64,000 nt of DNA from Mycolicibacterium sp. (GTDB lineage: Bacteria; Actinomycetota; Actinomycetes; Mycobacteriales; Mycobacteriaceae). The stretch is from NCBI GenBank assembly GCA_020637165.1, contig JACJWN010000004.1:62001-126000 (forward strand), written 5' to 3'. Position 1 is the first letter of the stretch. The number at the start of each line of letters is the position of its first letter. A program made the position numbers and the translations under genes. The notes below the pieces were generated by a model. The model saw only the letters and a program-made list of their open reading frames with translations, made no database searches and was not told the DNA's origin. This document shows, in pieces, positions 26,912 to 38,331 of this stretch.

Positions 26912-28071
26912 CGGGGCACCCTCGGCACGCCGAGGCCGGCAGCGGCCACCTGTTCGCGCATCACTTCGTTGACTCCGCCGCCGAAGGTGATGACCAGATT
27001 CCGTTTGGTCTGCGCGTCCAACCAGCGCAACAGCTCGGCCGTCTCGTCCTGCGCCGGATCGCCATGGGCACCGACGATCTCCTCGGCCAGACGGCCGATC
27101 CGCTGGATGCGCTCGGTAGAGAAGACCTTGGTGGCCGCGGCGTCGGCGATATCGACGGTCTCACCGGCGGCGGCGACCTGCCAGTTGAGCAGTTCGTTGA
27201 TCCGCCAGATCGCCTTGATCTCGCCGAGCGCGCGCCGCACATCGTCGCGATCGATGGGCACGACGCCATCCGCGCCGGGCTTGGACGCCCAGGCGTGCAC
27301 CCGGTCGTAGAGACCGGCGATCTTTCCGGCTGGCCCGAGCATCACCCGCTCGTGGTTGAGCTGGGTGGTGATCAGCCGCCAGCCGGCGTTCTCCTGACCA
27401 ACCAGCATCCCGGCCGGGACCCGGACGTCGTTGTAGTACGTCGCGTTGGTGTGATGGGCGCCGTCGGACAGGATGATCGGGGTCCACGAGTAGCCGGGGT
27501 CGGTGGTGTCGACGATCAGGATCGAAATCCCTTTGTGCTTGGGGGCTTCCGGATCGGTACGGCAGGCCAGCCAGACGTAGTCGGCGTCGTGGCCGCCGGT
27601 GGTCCAGATCTTCTGCCCGTTGACGACGTATTCGTCACCGTGCCGGACCGCGGTGGTCCGCAGCGAGGCCAGGTCGGTTCCTGCCTCCGGTTCCGAATAG
27701 CCGATCGCGAAATGCACCTCGCCGGCGAGGATGGCCGGAAGGAACCGCCGCTTCTGCTCGTCGCTGCCGTACGCCATCAGCGTCGGACCGACGGTCTGCA
27801 GCGTCACGGCCGGGAGCGGAACATCGGCGCGCGCGGCCTCGTTGACGAAGATCTGCTGCTCGACCGGCCCGTAGCCGAGTCCGCCGTACTCCTTGGGCCA
27901 GCCGACCCCGAGACGGCCGTCGGATCCCATCCGCCTGATCACCGCGCGGTAGGCCGCCCCGTGCCGGTCGGTCTCCATCTCGGCGGCCTCCTCCGCGGAG
28001 ATGAGGGTGGCAAAGTACTGCCGCAGTTCGGCTTGCAGGTGCTGCTGTTCGGGTGTCAGCTCTATATACAT
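26908..28071 (-). CDS. chsE2: Steroid acyl-CoA dehydrogenase subunit ChsE2 (FadE29)
   Basis: A 387-residue acyl-CoA dehydrogenase. FAD-contact motifs are visible as AIGYSEPEAGTDLASLRT and VVNGQKIWTTGGHDADY, with the C-terminal TFGGGVNEVMREQVAA. With ChsE1 it forms the alpha2beta2 enzyme that dehydrogenates 3-oxo-4-pregnene-20-carboxyl-CoA at C17-C20. The length equals that recalled for Rv3543c. The start overlaps the chsE1 stop by 10 nt. Confidence 0.94.
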   Translation of the reverse strand: MYIELTPEQQHLQAELRQYFATLISAEEAAEMETDRHGAAYRAVIRRMGSDGRLGVGWPKEYGGLGYGPVEQQIFVNEAARADVPLPAVTLQTVGPTLMAYGSDEQKRRFLPAILAGEVHFAIGYSEPEAGTDLASLRTTAVRHGDEYVVNGQKIWTTGGHDADYVWLACRTDPEAPKHKGISILIVDTTDPGYSWTPIILSDGAHHTNATYYNDVRVPAGMLVGQENAGWRLITTQLNHERVMLGPAGKIAGLYDRVHAWASKPGADGVVPIDRDDVRRALGEIKAIWRINELLNWQVAAAGETVDIADAAATKVFSTERIQRIGRLAEEIVGAHGDPAQDETAELLRWLDAQTKRNLVITFGGGVNEVMREQVAAAGLGVPRVPR

Positions 28072-29069
28072 TGCGCTCCAACCAGATCCAGGCGATGGGC
28101 GGGCCCGCCCAGCAGACGGGCCAGGTCCTTGATCGCGGAGTAGTAGCGGTGCATCGGGTAGGTGATGTCCATCCCCATCCCGCCGTGCAGGTGATGGCAG
28201 GTCTGCATGGCCGGTGGCGCATTGGTGGTCAGCCAGTAGGCCAGGACGTCGAGGTCATCGGTGGCGTCACGGCCCTGCGCGAGGCGCCACACCGCAGAGG
28301 TCGACGCCAGATCGAGGGTCCGCGAAACGATGTAGACCTCGGCCAGTTGGGCGGCCACGGTCTGAAAGGTCGCCAGCGGCCGGCCGAACTGGTGCCGATT
28401 GGATACGTAGTCCGCGGTGAGCCGGACCGCGCCGGCGACCAGACCCGTCCCGTAGGCACCCACCGCTGCGGTCACGAGTTGGTTGAGCCCTTGCACAGTT
28501 CCCCCCGCCAGTACGGAGTCGACCGGTGTCTGGGAGAACTCGATCGTGAACTCCTCTCCCCCCGCCGAACTGGGAGTCCCGGTCAGACGCACCCCCGGGG
28601 CCTCCGGCGAGACGGCCACGACCCCGTTGTCGGTGGTGACCAGCATCCAGTTCGCCTGGGCCGCATAGGGAACCGCAACTTTGGTGCCGTCGAGGCGGCC
28701 CTCGGCCAGTCGCGTAGCCGGCCGGTCAGGCAGTGCGAACCCGGGCTCGTTGAGGGCCGCGGTGAGGACCGCACCGGCGGCCACACCGTCCAGGTAGCGG
28801 TCCTGCTGCTCCTCGCTCGCCATCGCGCGCAGTCCCACCACGCCGAATCCGAGGGTGCACAGGCCGGGGGATATCACCCCGTGGCGTCCGATACCGCTCA
28901 GCGCGGCGGCGATCTCGGCGATCCCTACCCCGTCTCCTCCCAGTCGTACCGGCACGCCCAGCGCTGGGATGCCCCCGGAGACCAGCGCCGGCCAGGTGTT
29001 CTCACGAACCAGAATCGACTCGACCACATCGGCGACCGCCTGCTGTTCCGGTTCCGCGGTGAAATCCAC
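28062..29069 (-). CDS. chsE1: Steroid acyl-CoA dehydrogenase subunit ChsE1 (FadE28)
   Basis: A 335-residue acyl-CoA dehydrogenase partner of ChsE2. GTG 29069 is preferred because AGGAGGA precedes it by about 5 bases and the start VDFTAEPEQQAVADV matches the family; an upstream in-frame start at 29096 would add nine residues. NRHQFGRPLATFQTVAAQLAE carries the conserved arginine/FAD region. It lies 28 bp after the cyp125 stop. Confidence 0.93.
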   Translation of the reverse strand: MDFTAEPEQQAVADVVESILVRENTWPALVSGGIPALGVPVRLGGDGVGIAEIAAALSGIGRHGVISPGLCTLGFGVVGLRAMASEEQQDRYLDGVAAGAVLTAALNEPGFALPDRPATRLAEGRLDGTKVAVPYAAQANWMLVTTDNGVVAVSPEAPGVRLTGTPSSAGGEEFTIEFSQTPVDSVLAGGTVQGLNQLVTAAVGAYGTGLVAGAVRLTADYVSNRHQFGRPLATFQTVAAQLAEVYIVSRTLDLASTSAVWRLAQGRDATDDLDVLAYWLTTNAPPAMQTCHHLHGGMGMDITYPMHRYYSAIKDLARLLGGPAHRLDLVGAQCI

Positions 29070-29097
29070 CCGAATCCTCCTCGTGTCGGGCCGCACG

Positions 29098-30342
29098 TCA
29101 GGACGCCGACGAACCGGTGTAGTCCACTTGCCAGTGCTTGATGCCGTTGAGCCAACCGGACCGCAGCCGTTCGGGGTCGCCCAGCGGAGCGAGGTCCGGC
29201 ATGTTGTCGGCGATCGCGTTGAACATCAGGTTGATGGTCATCCGCGCCAGGTTCGCTCCAATGCAGTAGTGAACGCCGGTGCCGCCGAACCCGACGTGTG
29301 GGTTGGGGTCACGCAGGATGTTGAAGGTGTGCGGGTCGTCGAACACTTCCTCGTCGAAGTTCGCCGACCGATAGAACATCACCACCCGTTGCCCGGCCTT
29401 GATGGTCACGCCGGACAACTCGACGTCGGTGACGGCGGTGCGCTGGAAGGCCGTCACCGGAGTCGCCCAGCGCACGATCTCATCGGCCGCGGTCGATGGA
29501 CGTTCGCGTTTGTACAACTCCCACTGCTCGGGGTTGTCGATGAAGGCCTTCATGCCGTGGGTGATCGAGTTCCGGGTGGTTTCGCTGCCGGCGACGGCCA
29601 GCATCAGCACGAAGAACCCGAACTCGTCGTCGGTGAGTTTCTCACCGGCCACGTCCGCGTTGATCAGCGCCGTGACGATGTCCTCGCCGGGCGATTCGGC
29701 TTTGATCGCGGCCATCTGCATGGCGTAGACCAACACCTCCATCGAGGACGCCTTGGCGTCGATACCGGCGAACTCCGGGTCGTCGTTGCCGGTCATCTCG
29801 TTGGTCCAGCGGAAGAGCTTCGCCCGGTCCTCCTGTGGAACCCCGAGCAGTCCCGCGATCGCTTGCAGGGGCAACTCGCAGGCGACCTGCTCGACAAAGT
29901 CGCCGTGCCCCGCCGCGCTGGCGGTCTTGACGATGGTCTGTGCCCGCTGGTCGAGTTCGTCGCGCAGGCGTCCGACGGCGCGCGGTGTGAACCCGCGGGA
30001 GATGATCCGGCGCAACCGGTCGTGATGCTCGCCGTCGAGGTTGAGCAGAATGACCCGCTGCATGTCGATGTCCTCGCGGGGAATGTCGTCGGCGAACTGC
30101 GGCAGGGCGGTGTTGGGCCCGCTCTGGTAGACGTCATTGCGCCGCGACACCTCTTTGACGTCCCGGTGTTTGGTGACGACCCAGTACCCGCCGTCGTTGA
30201 ATCCGCCCTTACCGATCTCCTGCCGGCACCACCACACCGGTGCGACCCTGCGCAGTTCGGCCAACTCGTCGACAGGCAGATGCTCGACATTGCGATCCGG
30301 GTCGAGAAAGTCGAAGCCCGGCGGCAGATGGGGACTGGGCAT
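29098..30342 (-). CDS. cyp125: Cytochrome P450 CYP125, cholesterol/cholestenone C26(27) monooxygenase
   Basis: A 414-residue P450. AGSETT (residues 251-256) is the I-helix motif, E288-R291 the ExxR pair, and GFGGTGVHYCIG places the haem ligand at C360. CYP125 oxidises the terminal side-chain carbon to the carboxylate, opening the route to CoA activation. It heads the leftward side-chain operon. It is divergent from fadA5 with 135 bp between, where a KstR box lies close to fadA5. Confidence 0.95.
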   Translation of the reverse strand: MPSPHLPPGFDFLDPDRNVEHLPVDELAELRRVAPVWWCRQEIGKGGFNDGGYWVVTKHRDVKEVSRRNDVYQSGPNTALPQFADDIPREDIDMQRVILLNLDGEHHDRLRRIISRGFTPRAVGRLRDELDQRAQTIVKTASAAGHGDFVEQVACELPLQAIAGLLGVPQEDRAKLFRWTNEMTGNDDPEFAGIDAKASSMEVLVYAMQMAAIKAESPGEDIVTALINADVAGEKLTDDEFGFFVLMLAVAGSETTRNSITHGMKAFIDNPEQWELYKRERPSTAADEIVRWATPVTAFQRTAVTDVELSGVTIKAGQRVVMFYRSANFDEEVFDDPHTFNILRDPNPHVGFGGTGVHYCIGANLARMTINLMFNAIADNMPDLAPLGDPERLRSGWLNGIKHWQVDYTGSSAS

Positions 30343-30453
30343 GTCAGCAAGCTCCTCGAACGACTAGCTCCTCGAACAACGCGATCTAGTGCCAGTTAAA
30401 CACGGCTCCACCATGCAGGAAAGGTGCCGCGACGACCTCGGTTGTCAGCTTAC

Positions 30454-30467
30454 TGAAACGTGTTCTA
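30454..30467. promoter_or_regulatory. KstR operator between cyp125 and fadA5
   Basis: TGAAACGTGTTCTA fits the consensus. It ends 10 bp before the fadA5 start and 111 bp from cyp125. Confidence 0.85.
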
Positions 30468-30468
30468 G

Positions 30469-32515
<2,047 letters not shown>

Positions 32516-32525
32516 GGCCGACGCT

Positions 32526-33431
32526 TCAGGTGCCGAAGACCGGCACCGCGGGTTCGGCCTGGGCCAGCAGGTCCCGCACCACTGGACCGAGTTCGCCGGG
32601 CTCCCAGCGGGCTCCCCTGTCGACTGCGGGTCCGTGCCGCCAGCCCTCGGCGACCCGGACCGTCCCGCCCTCCACCTCGAAGAGCCGCCCGGTGACGTCG
32701 GCGGACTCCGCACTGCCCAGCCACACCACCAGCGGTGAGACGTTCTCCGGGGCCATCGCGTCGAATCCGGACTCCGGTTTGGCCATCATCTCGGTGAATA
32801 CCTTCTCCGTCATCCGGGTTCGCGCAGCCGGGGCGATCGCGTTGACGGTCACGCCGTAGCGGCCCATCTCCGCGGCGGCGACGAGGGTAAGAGCGGCGAT
32901 ACCGGCCTTGGCCGCGCTGTAATTGCCCTGTCCCACGCTGCCCTGCAGGCCGGCTCCCGAGGTGGTGTTGATGATGCGGGCATCGACCTCATCGCCCCGT
33001 TTGGACCGCCCGCGCCAGTACGCGCCGGCATGACGGGTAGTGGCGAAATGCCCCTTGAGGTGCACGGCGATGACGGCGTCGAACTCCTCTTCGCTGGTGT
33101 TCGCGATCATCCGGTCCCGGACGATGCCGGCGTTGTTGACCAGCACGTCCAGACCCCCGAACGCGTCGACCGCCGCCGCGATGAGCCCGGCCGCCTCATC
33201 CCAGTTCGCGACGTCGGACCCGTTGGCGACGGCCTGCCCACCGGCGGAACGGATTTCGTCGACGACGGCCTGCGCCGCGCTGCCCCCGCCGGCCGGTGAG
33301 CCGTCGAGCCCGACACCGATGTCGTTGACGACAACCCGGGCCCCTTCAGCGGCGAACGCCAGCGCGTGCGCCCGCCCGATGCCTCCGCCGGCGCCGGTAA
33401 CGATGACGACCCGGCCGTCGAGCAGACCCAT
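32526..33431 (-). CDS. Short-chain dehydrogenase, Rv3548c-like
   Basis: A 301-residue SDR of the peroxisomal hydroxyacyl-CoA dehydrogenase-like type. TGAGGGIG is at residues 12-19, NNAG at 99-102, and the catalytic S158, Y171 and K175 are visible. ATG 33431 with GGGAG 7 bp upstream is chosen over an in-frame start 30 bases earlier. Its substrate is not established; the position suggests a 3-hydroxyacyl-CoA from sterol breakdown. The next SDR stop is 26 bp upstream. Confidence 0.88.
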   Translation of the reverse strand: MGLLDGRVVIVTGAGGGIGRAHALAFAAEGARVVVNDIGVGLDGSPAGGGSAAQAVVDEIRSAGGQAVANGSDVANWDEAAGLIAAAVDAFGGLDVLVNNAGIVRDRMIANTSEEEFDAVIAVHLKGHFATTRHAGAYWRGRSKRGDEVDARIINTTSGAGLQGSVGQGNYSAAKAGIAALTLVAAAEMGRYGVTVNAIAPAARTRMTEKVFTEMMAKPESGFDAMAPENVSPLVVWLGSAESADVTGRLFEVEGGTVRVAEGWRHGPAVDRGARWEPGELGPVVRDLLAQAEPAVPVFGT

Positions 33432-33457
33432 CCGGTATCTCCCTTCGGTTGTTGATC

Positions 33458-34258
33458 TCACTTGTTGGCGGCAGAGGCGGCGAGAAACGGCGGCGGCTCA
33501 CCGCCGCCGTGCACGGCCAACGTCGAACCGCTGATGTAGGAGGCCGCATCGGAAGCCAGAAACGCTGCGGCCCAGCCGATCTCGGACGGTTGCGCGAGAC
33601 GACCCAACGGTATCGTGGCGGCGACGGCCGCCTGGGAATCGGCGTCGCCGTAGAACAACTCCGCCTGTTCGGTAGCCACCATGCCCGCCACCACGGCGTT
33701 GACCCGCACCTTGGGTGCCCACTCGACGGCCAGCGTGGCGGTGAGGCTGTCCACGCCGGCCTTGGCGGCGCCGTACGCGGCGGTACCCGGCGACGGGCGC
33801 CGGCCGCTCACACTCGACACCGAAACGATGGACCCGCCGCCGGGTTGATGTTGCATCACGGCGTTGGCCGCCTGCGACGCGTAAAGCACCCCGAGCAGGT
33901 TGAGTTCGATCACCTTCTGGTGGAACCGCGGGGAGGCCTCGGCGGTCGGGACATGCGGCGAACCACCGGCGTTGTTGACCAGCACGTCCAGCCGACCGTG
34001 CCGTTGGTGAACGTGGTCGATCAGGCCGGCGACGGCGTCCGGATCGCGAACGTCGCACCGATGGAACTCGTGGCGGATGCCCTCGACGGGCCGGCGGGCG
34101 CAGGTCACCACGGTCGCGCCCTGGGCGGCGAACACGTCGCTGATCCCGGCCCCGACCCCCCGCACCCCGCCGGTGACGAGCACCACGCGGCCCTTCAGTC
34201 CGAGGCTGATGCCCTCCCGAGAACCGGAATCCGACGACTCAGTGGGCTGGCCAGGCAC
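33458..34258 (-). CDS. Short-chain dehydrogenase, Rv3549c-like
   Basis: A 266-residue SDR from GTG 34258. TGGVRGVG is at residues 29-36, NNAG at 95-98, and S149, Y162 and K166 form the catalytic set. The same frame is open 93 bases further upstream, but that would run across the KstR2 operator, so the GTG is preferred. It is divergent from echA20 and shares the operator, which places it in the KstR2 regulon of C/D-ring degradation. The substrate is unknown. Confidence 0.87.
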   Translation of the reverse strand: MPGQPTESSDSGSREGISLGLKGRVVLVTGGVRGVGAGISDVFAAQGATVVTCARRPVEGIRHEFHRCDVRDPDAVAGLIDHVHQRHGRLDVLVNNAGGSPHVPTAEASPRFHQKVIELNLLGVLYASQAANAVMQHQPGGGSIVSVSSVSGRRPSPGTAAYGAAKAGVDSLTATLAVEWAPKVRVNAVVAGMVATEQAELFYGDADSQAAVAATIPLGRLAQPSEIGWAAAFLASDAASYISGSTLAVHGGGEPPPFLAASAANK

Positions 34259-34273
34259 TGTGCTAGCGTACCA

Positions 34274-34287
34274 AGCAAGTGCTTGCT
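34274..34287. promoter_or_regulatory. KstR2 operator between the SDR gene and echA20
   Basis: AGCAAGTGCTTGCT matches AnCAAGnnCTTGnT. With flanks the arms AAGCAAG/CTTGCTT (34273-34288) are perfect. It controls both divergent transcripts, ending 17 bp before the echA20 ATG. Confidence 0.9.
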
Positions 34288-34304
34288 TAGGCTCCAGGAG
34301 TGCC

Positions 34305-35063
34305 ATGCCAATCACGTCATCGACCATCGAGCCCGGGATCGTCGCGGTCACCGTCGACTATCCACCGGTCAACGCGATCCCCTCGCGCGGATGGTTCGAC
34401 CTCGCCGACGCGGTCACCGCCGCCGGGCGCGACCCCGAGACCCGGGTGGTGATCCTGCGGGCGCAGGGCCGGGGCTTCAACGCGGGCGTGGACATCAAGG
34501 AGATGCAGAGCACCCCGGGGTTCACCGCTTTGATCGAGGCCAATCGCGGCTGCTTCGCCGCGTTCAAGGCCGTCTACGAGTGCGCGATTCCCGTGGTGGC
34601 GGCCGTCAACGGCTTCTGTGTGGGCGGAGGCATCGGACTTGTCGGCAATGCCGATGTCATCGTCGCCTCCGACGACGCCACCTTCGGGCTACCCGAGGTC
34701 GAGCGCGGGGCACTGGGAGCCGCCACCCACCTGTCCCGGCTGGTGCCCCAGCACATGATGCGCCGGCTGTTCTTCACCGCCGCGACCGTCGACGCCGCCA
34801 CCCTGCACCACTTCGGCTCGGTGCATGAGGTGGTCCCGCGCGCCGACCTCGACGAGGCGGCGCTGCGGGTCGCCCGCGACATCGCCGCCAAGGACACCCG
34901 CGTGATCCGGGCGGCCAAGGAAGCGCTCAATCTCATCGACACCCAGCGCGTCAACGCCAGCTACCGGATGGAGCAGGGCTTCACCTTCGAGCTGAATCTG
35001 TCCGGTGTTTCCGACGAATTGCGTGATGAATTCGCCGGCACCACCAAGGCGGAGACGACGTGA
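34305..35063 (+). CDS. echA20: Enoyl-CoA hydratase-family ring hydrolase EchA20
   Basis: A 252-residue crotonase-fold protein from ATG 34305 (CAGGAG just upstream). VVILRAQGRGFNAGVDIKEM and NGFCVGGGIGLVGNAD hold the oxyanion-hole segments. EchA20 hydrolytically opens the cyclopentanone ring (ring D) of HIEC-CoA during degradation of the indane propionate (family knowledge). The frame is open upstream but runs through the operator. TGA overlaps the ipdA GTG. Confidence 0.92.
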   Translation: MPITSSTIEPGIVAVTVDYPPVNAIPSRGWFDLADAVTAAGRDPETRVVILRAQGRGFNAGVDIKEMQSTPGFTALIEANRGCFAAFKAVYECAIPVVAAVNGFCVGGGIGLVGNADVIVASDDATFGLPEVERGALGAATHLSRLVPQHMMRRLFFTAATVDAATLHHFGSVHEVVPRADLDEAALRVARDIAAKDTRVIRAAKEALNLIDTQRVNASYRMEQGFTFELNLSGVSDELRDEFAGTTKAETT

Positions 35064-35980
35064 GGGACAAGCGGACGACGCTGGACGAGGCCGTAGCGGG
35101 CGTCGAGAGCGGGATGACGATCGGTATCGGCGGCTGGGGGTCGCGGCGCAAGCCGATGGCGTTCGTCCGGGCCCTGCTTCGCACCGGCGTCACCGACCTC
35201 ACTGTCGTCACCTACGGCGGCCCGGACCTCGGGCTGCTCTGCTCGGCGGGCAAGGTCGCCAAGGCCTACTACGGGTTCGTCTCACTGGACTCGCCGCCGT
35301 TCTACGACCCGTGGTTCTCGCGGGCCCGCACCAGCGGCGCGATCGTCGCCCGCGAGATGGACGAGGGCATGCTGCGGTGCGGGTTGCAGGCCGCGGCGGC
35401 GCGGCTTCCGTTCCTGCCGATCCGGGCCGGACTCGGCAGTTCGGTACCGGACTTCTGGGAGGGCGAACTGCGCACCGTCGTCTCGCCCTACCCGACCCCC
35501 CTCCCCGGCTCGCTGCGCTCCGGCCTGTCGGAAAACGAGGGCCACGAAGAACTCATCGCGATGCCGGCACTGCGCCTTGATGCCGCGTTCGTCCACCTGA
35601 ACCTCGCCGACAGACACGGCAACGCCGCCTACACCGGGATCGACCCGTACTTCGACGACCTGTTCCTGATGGCCGCCGACCGGCGCTTCCTGTCCGTCGA
35701 ACGGGTGGTCAGCACCGCGGAGCTGGTGCGGGCGGCTCCCCCGCAGGCGCTGCTGGTCAACAGGATGATGGTCGATCACGTGGTCGAGGCCCCCGGCGGC
35801 GCGCATTTCACCACCGCCGCTCCGGATTACGGACGCGACGAGGCCTTCCAGCGCCACTACGCCCGGGCCGCCGCCGACGAGGACTCCTGGGCGCGGTTCG
35901 CCGAGACCTACCTGTCCGGGGGCGAGGCGGACTATCAGGCCGCGGTGCGCCGTTTCGCCGCGGAGGGAGAGGCATCGTGA
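35060..35980 (+). CDS. ipdA: COCHEA-CoA hydrolase subunit alpha IpdA
   Basis: A 306-residue protein of the class I CoA-transferase alpha fold from GTG 35060 (GTGA overlap). DGMTIGIGGWG-like glycine-rich segment SGMTIGIGGWGSRRKPMAF lies near residue 20, followed by VTYGGPDLGLL. With IpdB it opens the last steroid ring (ring C) by hydrolysing COCHEA-CoA rather than transferring CoA. Translation is coupled to both neighbours. Confidence 0.93.
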   Translation: MRDKRTTLDEAVAGVESGMTIGIGGWGSRRKPMAFVRALLRTGVTDLTVVTYGGPDLGLLCSAGKVAKAYYGFVSLDSPPFYDPWFSRARTSGAIVAREMDEGMLRCGLQAAAARLPFLPIRAGLGSSVPDFWEGELRTVVSPYPTPLPGSLRSGLSENEGHEELIAMPALRLDAAFVHLNLADRHGNAAYTGIDPYFDDLFLMAADRRFLSVERVVSTAELVRAAPPQALLVNRMMVDHVVEAPGGAHFTTAAPDYGRDEAFQRHYARAAADEDSWARFAETYLSGGEADYQAAVRRFAAEGEAS

Positions 35981-36723
35981 TCCGGGCCAGCCGGGCCGAG
36001 GTCTGCGCCGTGGCGTGCGCGGAGTTGTTCCGCGGCGCCGGGGAGATCCTGGTCAGCCCGATGACCACCATCGCGTCCATCGGCGCCCGGCTCGCGCGGC
36101 TGACCTTCGCCCCCGAGATCCTGCTGACCGATGGTGAGGCCCGACTGCTCGCCGACACTCCGTCGCTGGGAGCCACCGGCGCGATCGAGGGCTGGATGCC
36201 CTTCGGCCGGGTCTTCGAGACGCTGGCCTGGGGTCGCCGCCATGTGGTGATGGGCGCGAACCAGATCGACCGCTTCGGGAACCAGAACCTTTCGGCGCTC
36301 GGCCCCCTGCAACATCCGACCCGGCAGATGTTCGGCGTGCGGGGCGCACCGGGCAACACCGTCAACCACGTCACCAGCTACTGGGTGGGAAACCATTCGG
36401 CCCGGGTGTTCTGCGAGGCGGTCGACGTGGTGTCCGGGATCGGCTGGGACAAGATCGATCCGGACAATCCCGCCTACCGGTTCGTCAACGTGTTCCGGGT
36501 GGTCAGCAATCTCGGGGTGTTCGATTTCGGCGGGCCCGGCCACAGCATGCGGGCGGTGTCGCTGCACCCCGGTGTAGGGCCCGAAGACGTTCGGTCCGCG
36601 ACATCGTTCGAGGTGTACGGGCTCGACGCGGCGCCGCAGACCCGATTGCCGAGCGGCGAGGAGCTGGAGATCATCCGCCGGATCGACCCGAAGGCGTTGC
36701 GGGACAGGGAAGTCAAGCTATGA
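35977..36723 (+). CDS. ipdB: COCHEA-CoA hydrolase subunit beta IpdB
   Basis: A 248-residue CoA-transferase beta-fold protein from GTG 35977, overlapping the ipdA stop. VVMGANQIDRFGNQN and FDFGGPGHSMRAVSLHPG are typical of the subunit. The SENG glutamate nucleophile of true CoA transferases is not seen, in line with a hydrolase. It partners IpdA in ring C opening. Its TGA overlaps the ipdC ATG. Confidence 0.93.
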   Translation: MIRASRAEVCAVACAELFRGAGEILVSPMTTIASIGARLARLTFAPEILLTDGEARLLADTPSLGATGAIEGWMPFGRVFETLAWGRRHVVMGANQIDRFGNQNLSALGPLQHPTRQMFGVRGAPGNTVNHVTSYWVGNHSARVFCEAVDVVSGIGWDKIDPDNPAYRFVNVFRVVSNLGVFDFGGPGHSMRAVSLHPGVGPEDVRSATSFEVYGLDAAPQTRLPSGEELEIIRRIDPKALRDREVKL

Positions 36724-37790
36724 GAATTCGGACCGCGCTGACCCGGCTGGTCGGTATCGAGCACCCGGTGGTCCAGACCGGGATGGGCTGGGTCGCCGGG
36801 GCGCGGCTGGTCTCCGCGACGGCCAACGCCGGAGGCCTGGGCATCCTGGCCTCAGCGACGATGACCATCGACGAGTTGGCCACCGCCATCGCCAAAGTGA
36901 AGTCCGCAACAGACCGGCCGTTCGGTGTGAACATCCGCGCCGACGCCGCCGACGCCGCCGACCGCGTCGATCTGATGATCCGTGAACACGTCAAGGTCGC
37001 CTCCTTCGCGCTGGCACCCAAACCCGAGCTCATCGCCCGGCTCAAGGACGCCGCATCGGTGGTGATCCCCTCCGTGGGAGCGGCCAAGCATGCCCGCAAG
37101 GTTGCTAGCTGGGGTGCGGACGCGGTTATCGTCCAGGGTGGCGAGGGCGGCGGGCACACCGGACCGGTGGCCACCACGCTGCTGCTGCCCTCAGTGCTCG
37201 ACGCCCTCGAGGGCACCGGCGTCCCGGCCGTCGCCGCAGGTGGCTTTTTCGACGGTCGTGGTCTGGCCGCCGCTCTCTCCTACGGCGCCGCCGGCGTGGC
37301 GATGGGCACCCGGTTTCTCCTCACGTCGGACTCCACGGTCCCGGATGCGGTCAAGCAGCGCTACCTGCACGCCGCCCTGGACGGGACGGTGGTATCCACC
37401 CGCGTCGACGGTATGCCGCACCGGGTTTTGCGCACCGGCCTGGTGGAAAAACTCGAAAGCGGTTCGCGTATAAGGGGTTTCACCGCCGCGGTGCGCAACG
37501 CAGGCAGATTCAAGAAGCTCTCCGGGATGACCTGGCCGTCGATGATCCGCGACGGCCTGGCCATGCGGCACGGCAAGGACCTGACCTGGTCGCAGGTGGT
37601 GATGGCGGCCAACACTCCCATGCTCCTGAAGGCCGGCCTGGTCGACGGCAACACCGATGCCGGTGTGCTGGCCTCCGGGCAGGTGGCCGGCATCATCGAG
37701 GACCTGCCCTCGTGCGCGGATCTCGTCGAGGCCATCGTCGCCGAGGCTATCGCGCACCTGAAGGCGGCCGCCGCGCTCGTCGAAGACTGA
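36720..37790 (+). CDS. ipdC: FMN-dependent NPD/2-nitropropane dioxygenase-like enzyme IpdC
   Basis: A 356-residue TIM-barrel flavoprotein. VQTGMGWVAGARLVSATANA at the N-terminus and the phosphate-binding IVQGGEGGGHTGP plus AGGFFDGRGLAAALSYGA are typical FMN contacts of this family. IpdC acts early in HIP-CoA breakdown, before ring D opening. ATG 36720 overlaps the ipdB stop. It is the last gene of the KstR2-controlled echA20-ipdA-ipdB-ipdC operon. Confidence 0.92.
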   Translation: MRIRTALTRLVGIEHPVVQTGMGWVAGARLVSATANAGGLGILASATMTIDELATAIAKVKSATDRPFGVNIRADAADAADRVDLMIREHVKVASFALAPKPELIARLKDAASVVIPSVGAAKHARKVASWGADAVIVQGGEGGGHTGPVATTLLLPSVLDALEGTGVPAVAAGGFFDGRGLAAALSYGAAGVAMGTRFLLTSDSTVPDAVKQRYLHAALDGTVVSTRVDGMPHRVLRTGLVEKLESGSRIRGFTAAVRNAGRFKKLSGMTWPSMIRDGLAMRHGKDLTWSQVVMAANTPMLLKAGLVDGNTDAGVLASGQVAGIIEDLPSCADLVEAIVAEAIAHLKAAAALVED

Positions 37791-37815
37791 CCGATGCTGG
37801 GCGTACCGTGCAGGT

Positions 37816-38229
37816 ATGGGGATTGCACCGGAGAGTTGGCCCGCACCGTTTCGCACGCTGATCCGCACGTCGAACAAGTACCTGCTCAACCCGCTGATGC
37901 TGCAACTGGCCGGCCGGCGGCACTGGTACGCCTCGGTCATCGAACACACCGGCCGCCGCTCCGGAAAGCGGTACTCGACACCGATCGTCGCCGACCAGGT
38001 GGGTGAGGACATTCTCATCCCGCTGCCCTACGGCACCCAGGTGGACTGGGTTCGCAACGTGCTGACCGCGGGGCAGGCGACCCTGATCAGCAAGGGCGAG
38101 CACTTCGATGTCGACTCACCGGAATTGATCGACTCGACCCAGGCGCTGCCGTTGCTCCCGCGTGAGCGCCGGCACACCTTCGAACGGGTTTCCATCGGGC
38201 ATTTCCTGCGGGCCCGGATCGTCGCGTAG
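37816..38229 (+). CDS. Deazaflavin (F420)-dependent nitroreductase-family protein
   Basis: A 137-residue small split-barrel protein with HTGRRSGKRYSTPIVADQ (residues about 45-62), the phosphate-binding motif of the Ddn-like family, and PYGTQVDWVRNVLTAG. The reduced substrate is unknown. It follows ipdC by 25 bp and may be read with it. fdxB lies downstream of ipdC in M. tuberculosis but is missing here. Confidence 0.83.
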   Translation: MGIAPESWPAPFRTLIRTSNKYLLNPLMLQLAGRRHWYASVIEHTGRRSGKRYSTPIVADQVGEDILIPLPYGTQVDWVRNVLTAGQATLISKGEHFDVDSPELIDSTQALPLLPRERRHTFERVSIGHFLRARIVA

Positions 38230-38331
38230 CGACCCGGCCGGGCCCACGAACCCTGTTACTGAGTGGACCCGAAAACCCTGAGCTTCAACGCATTCCCTTG
38301 ACCACCGCAGAATGACCTTCGATATGGTCCG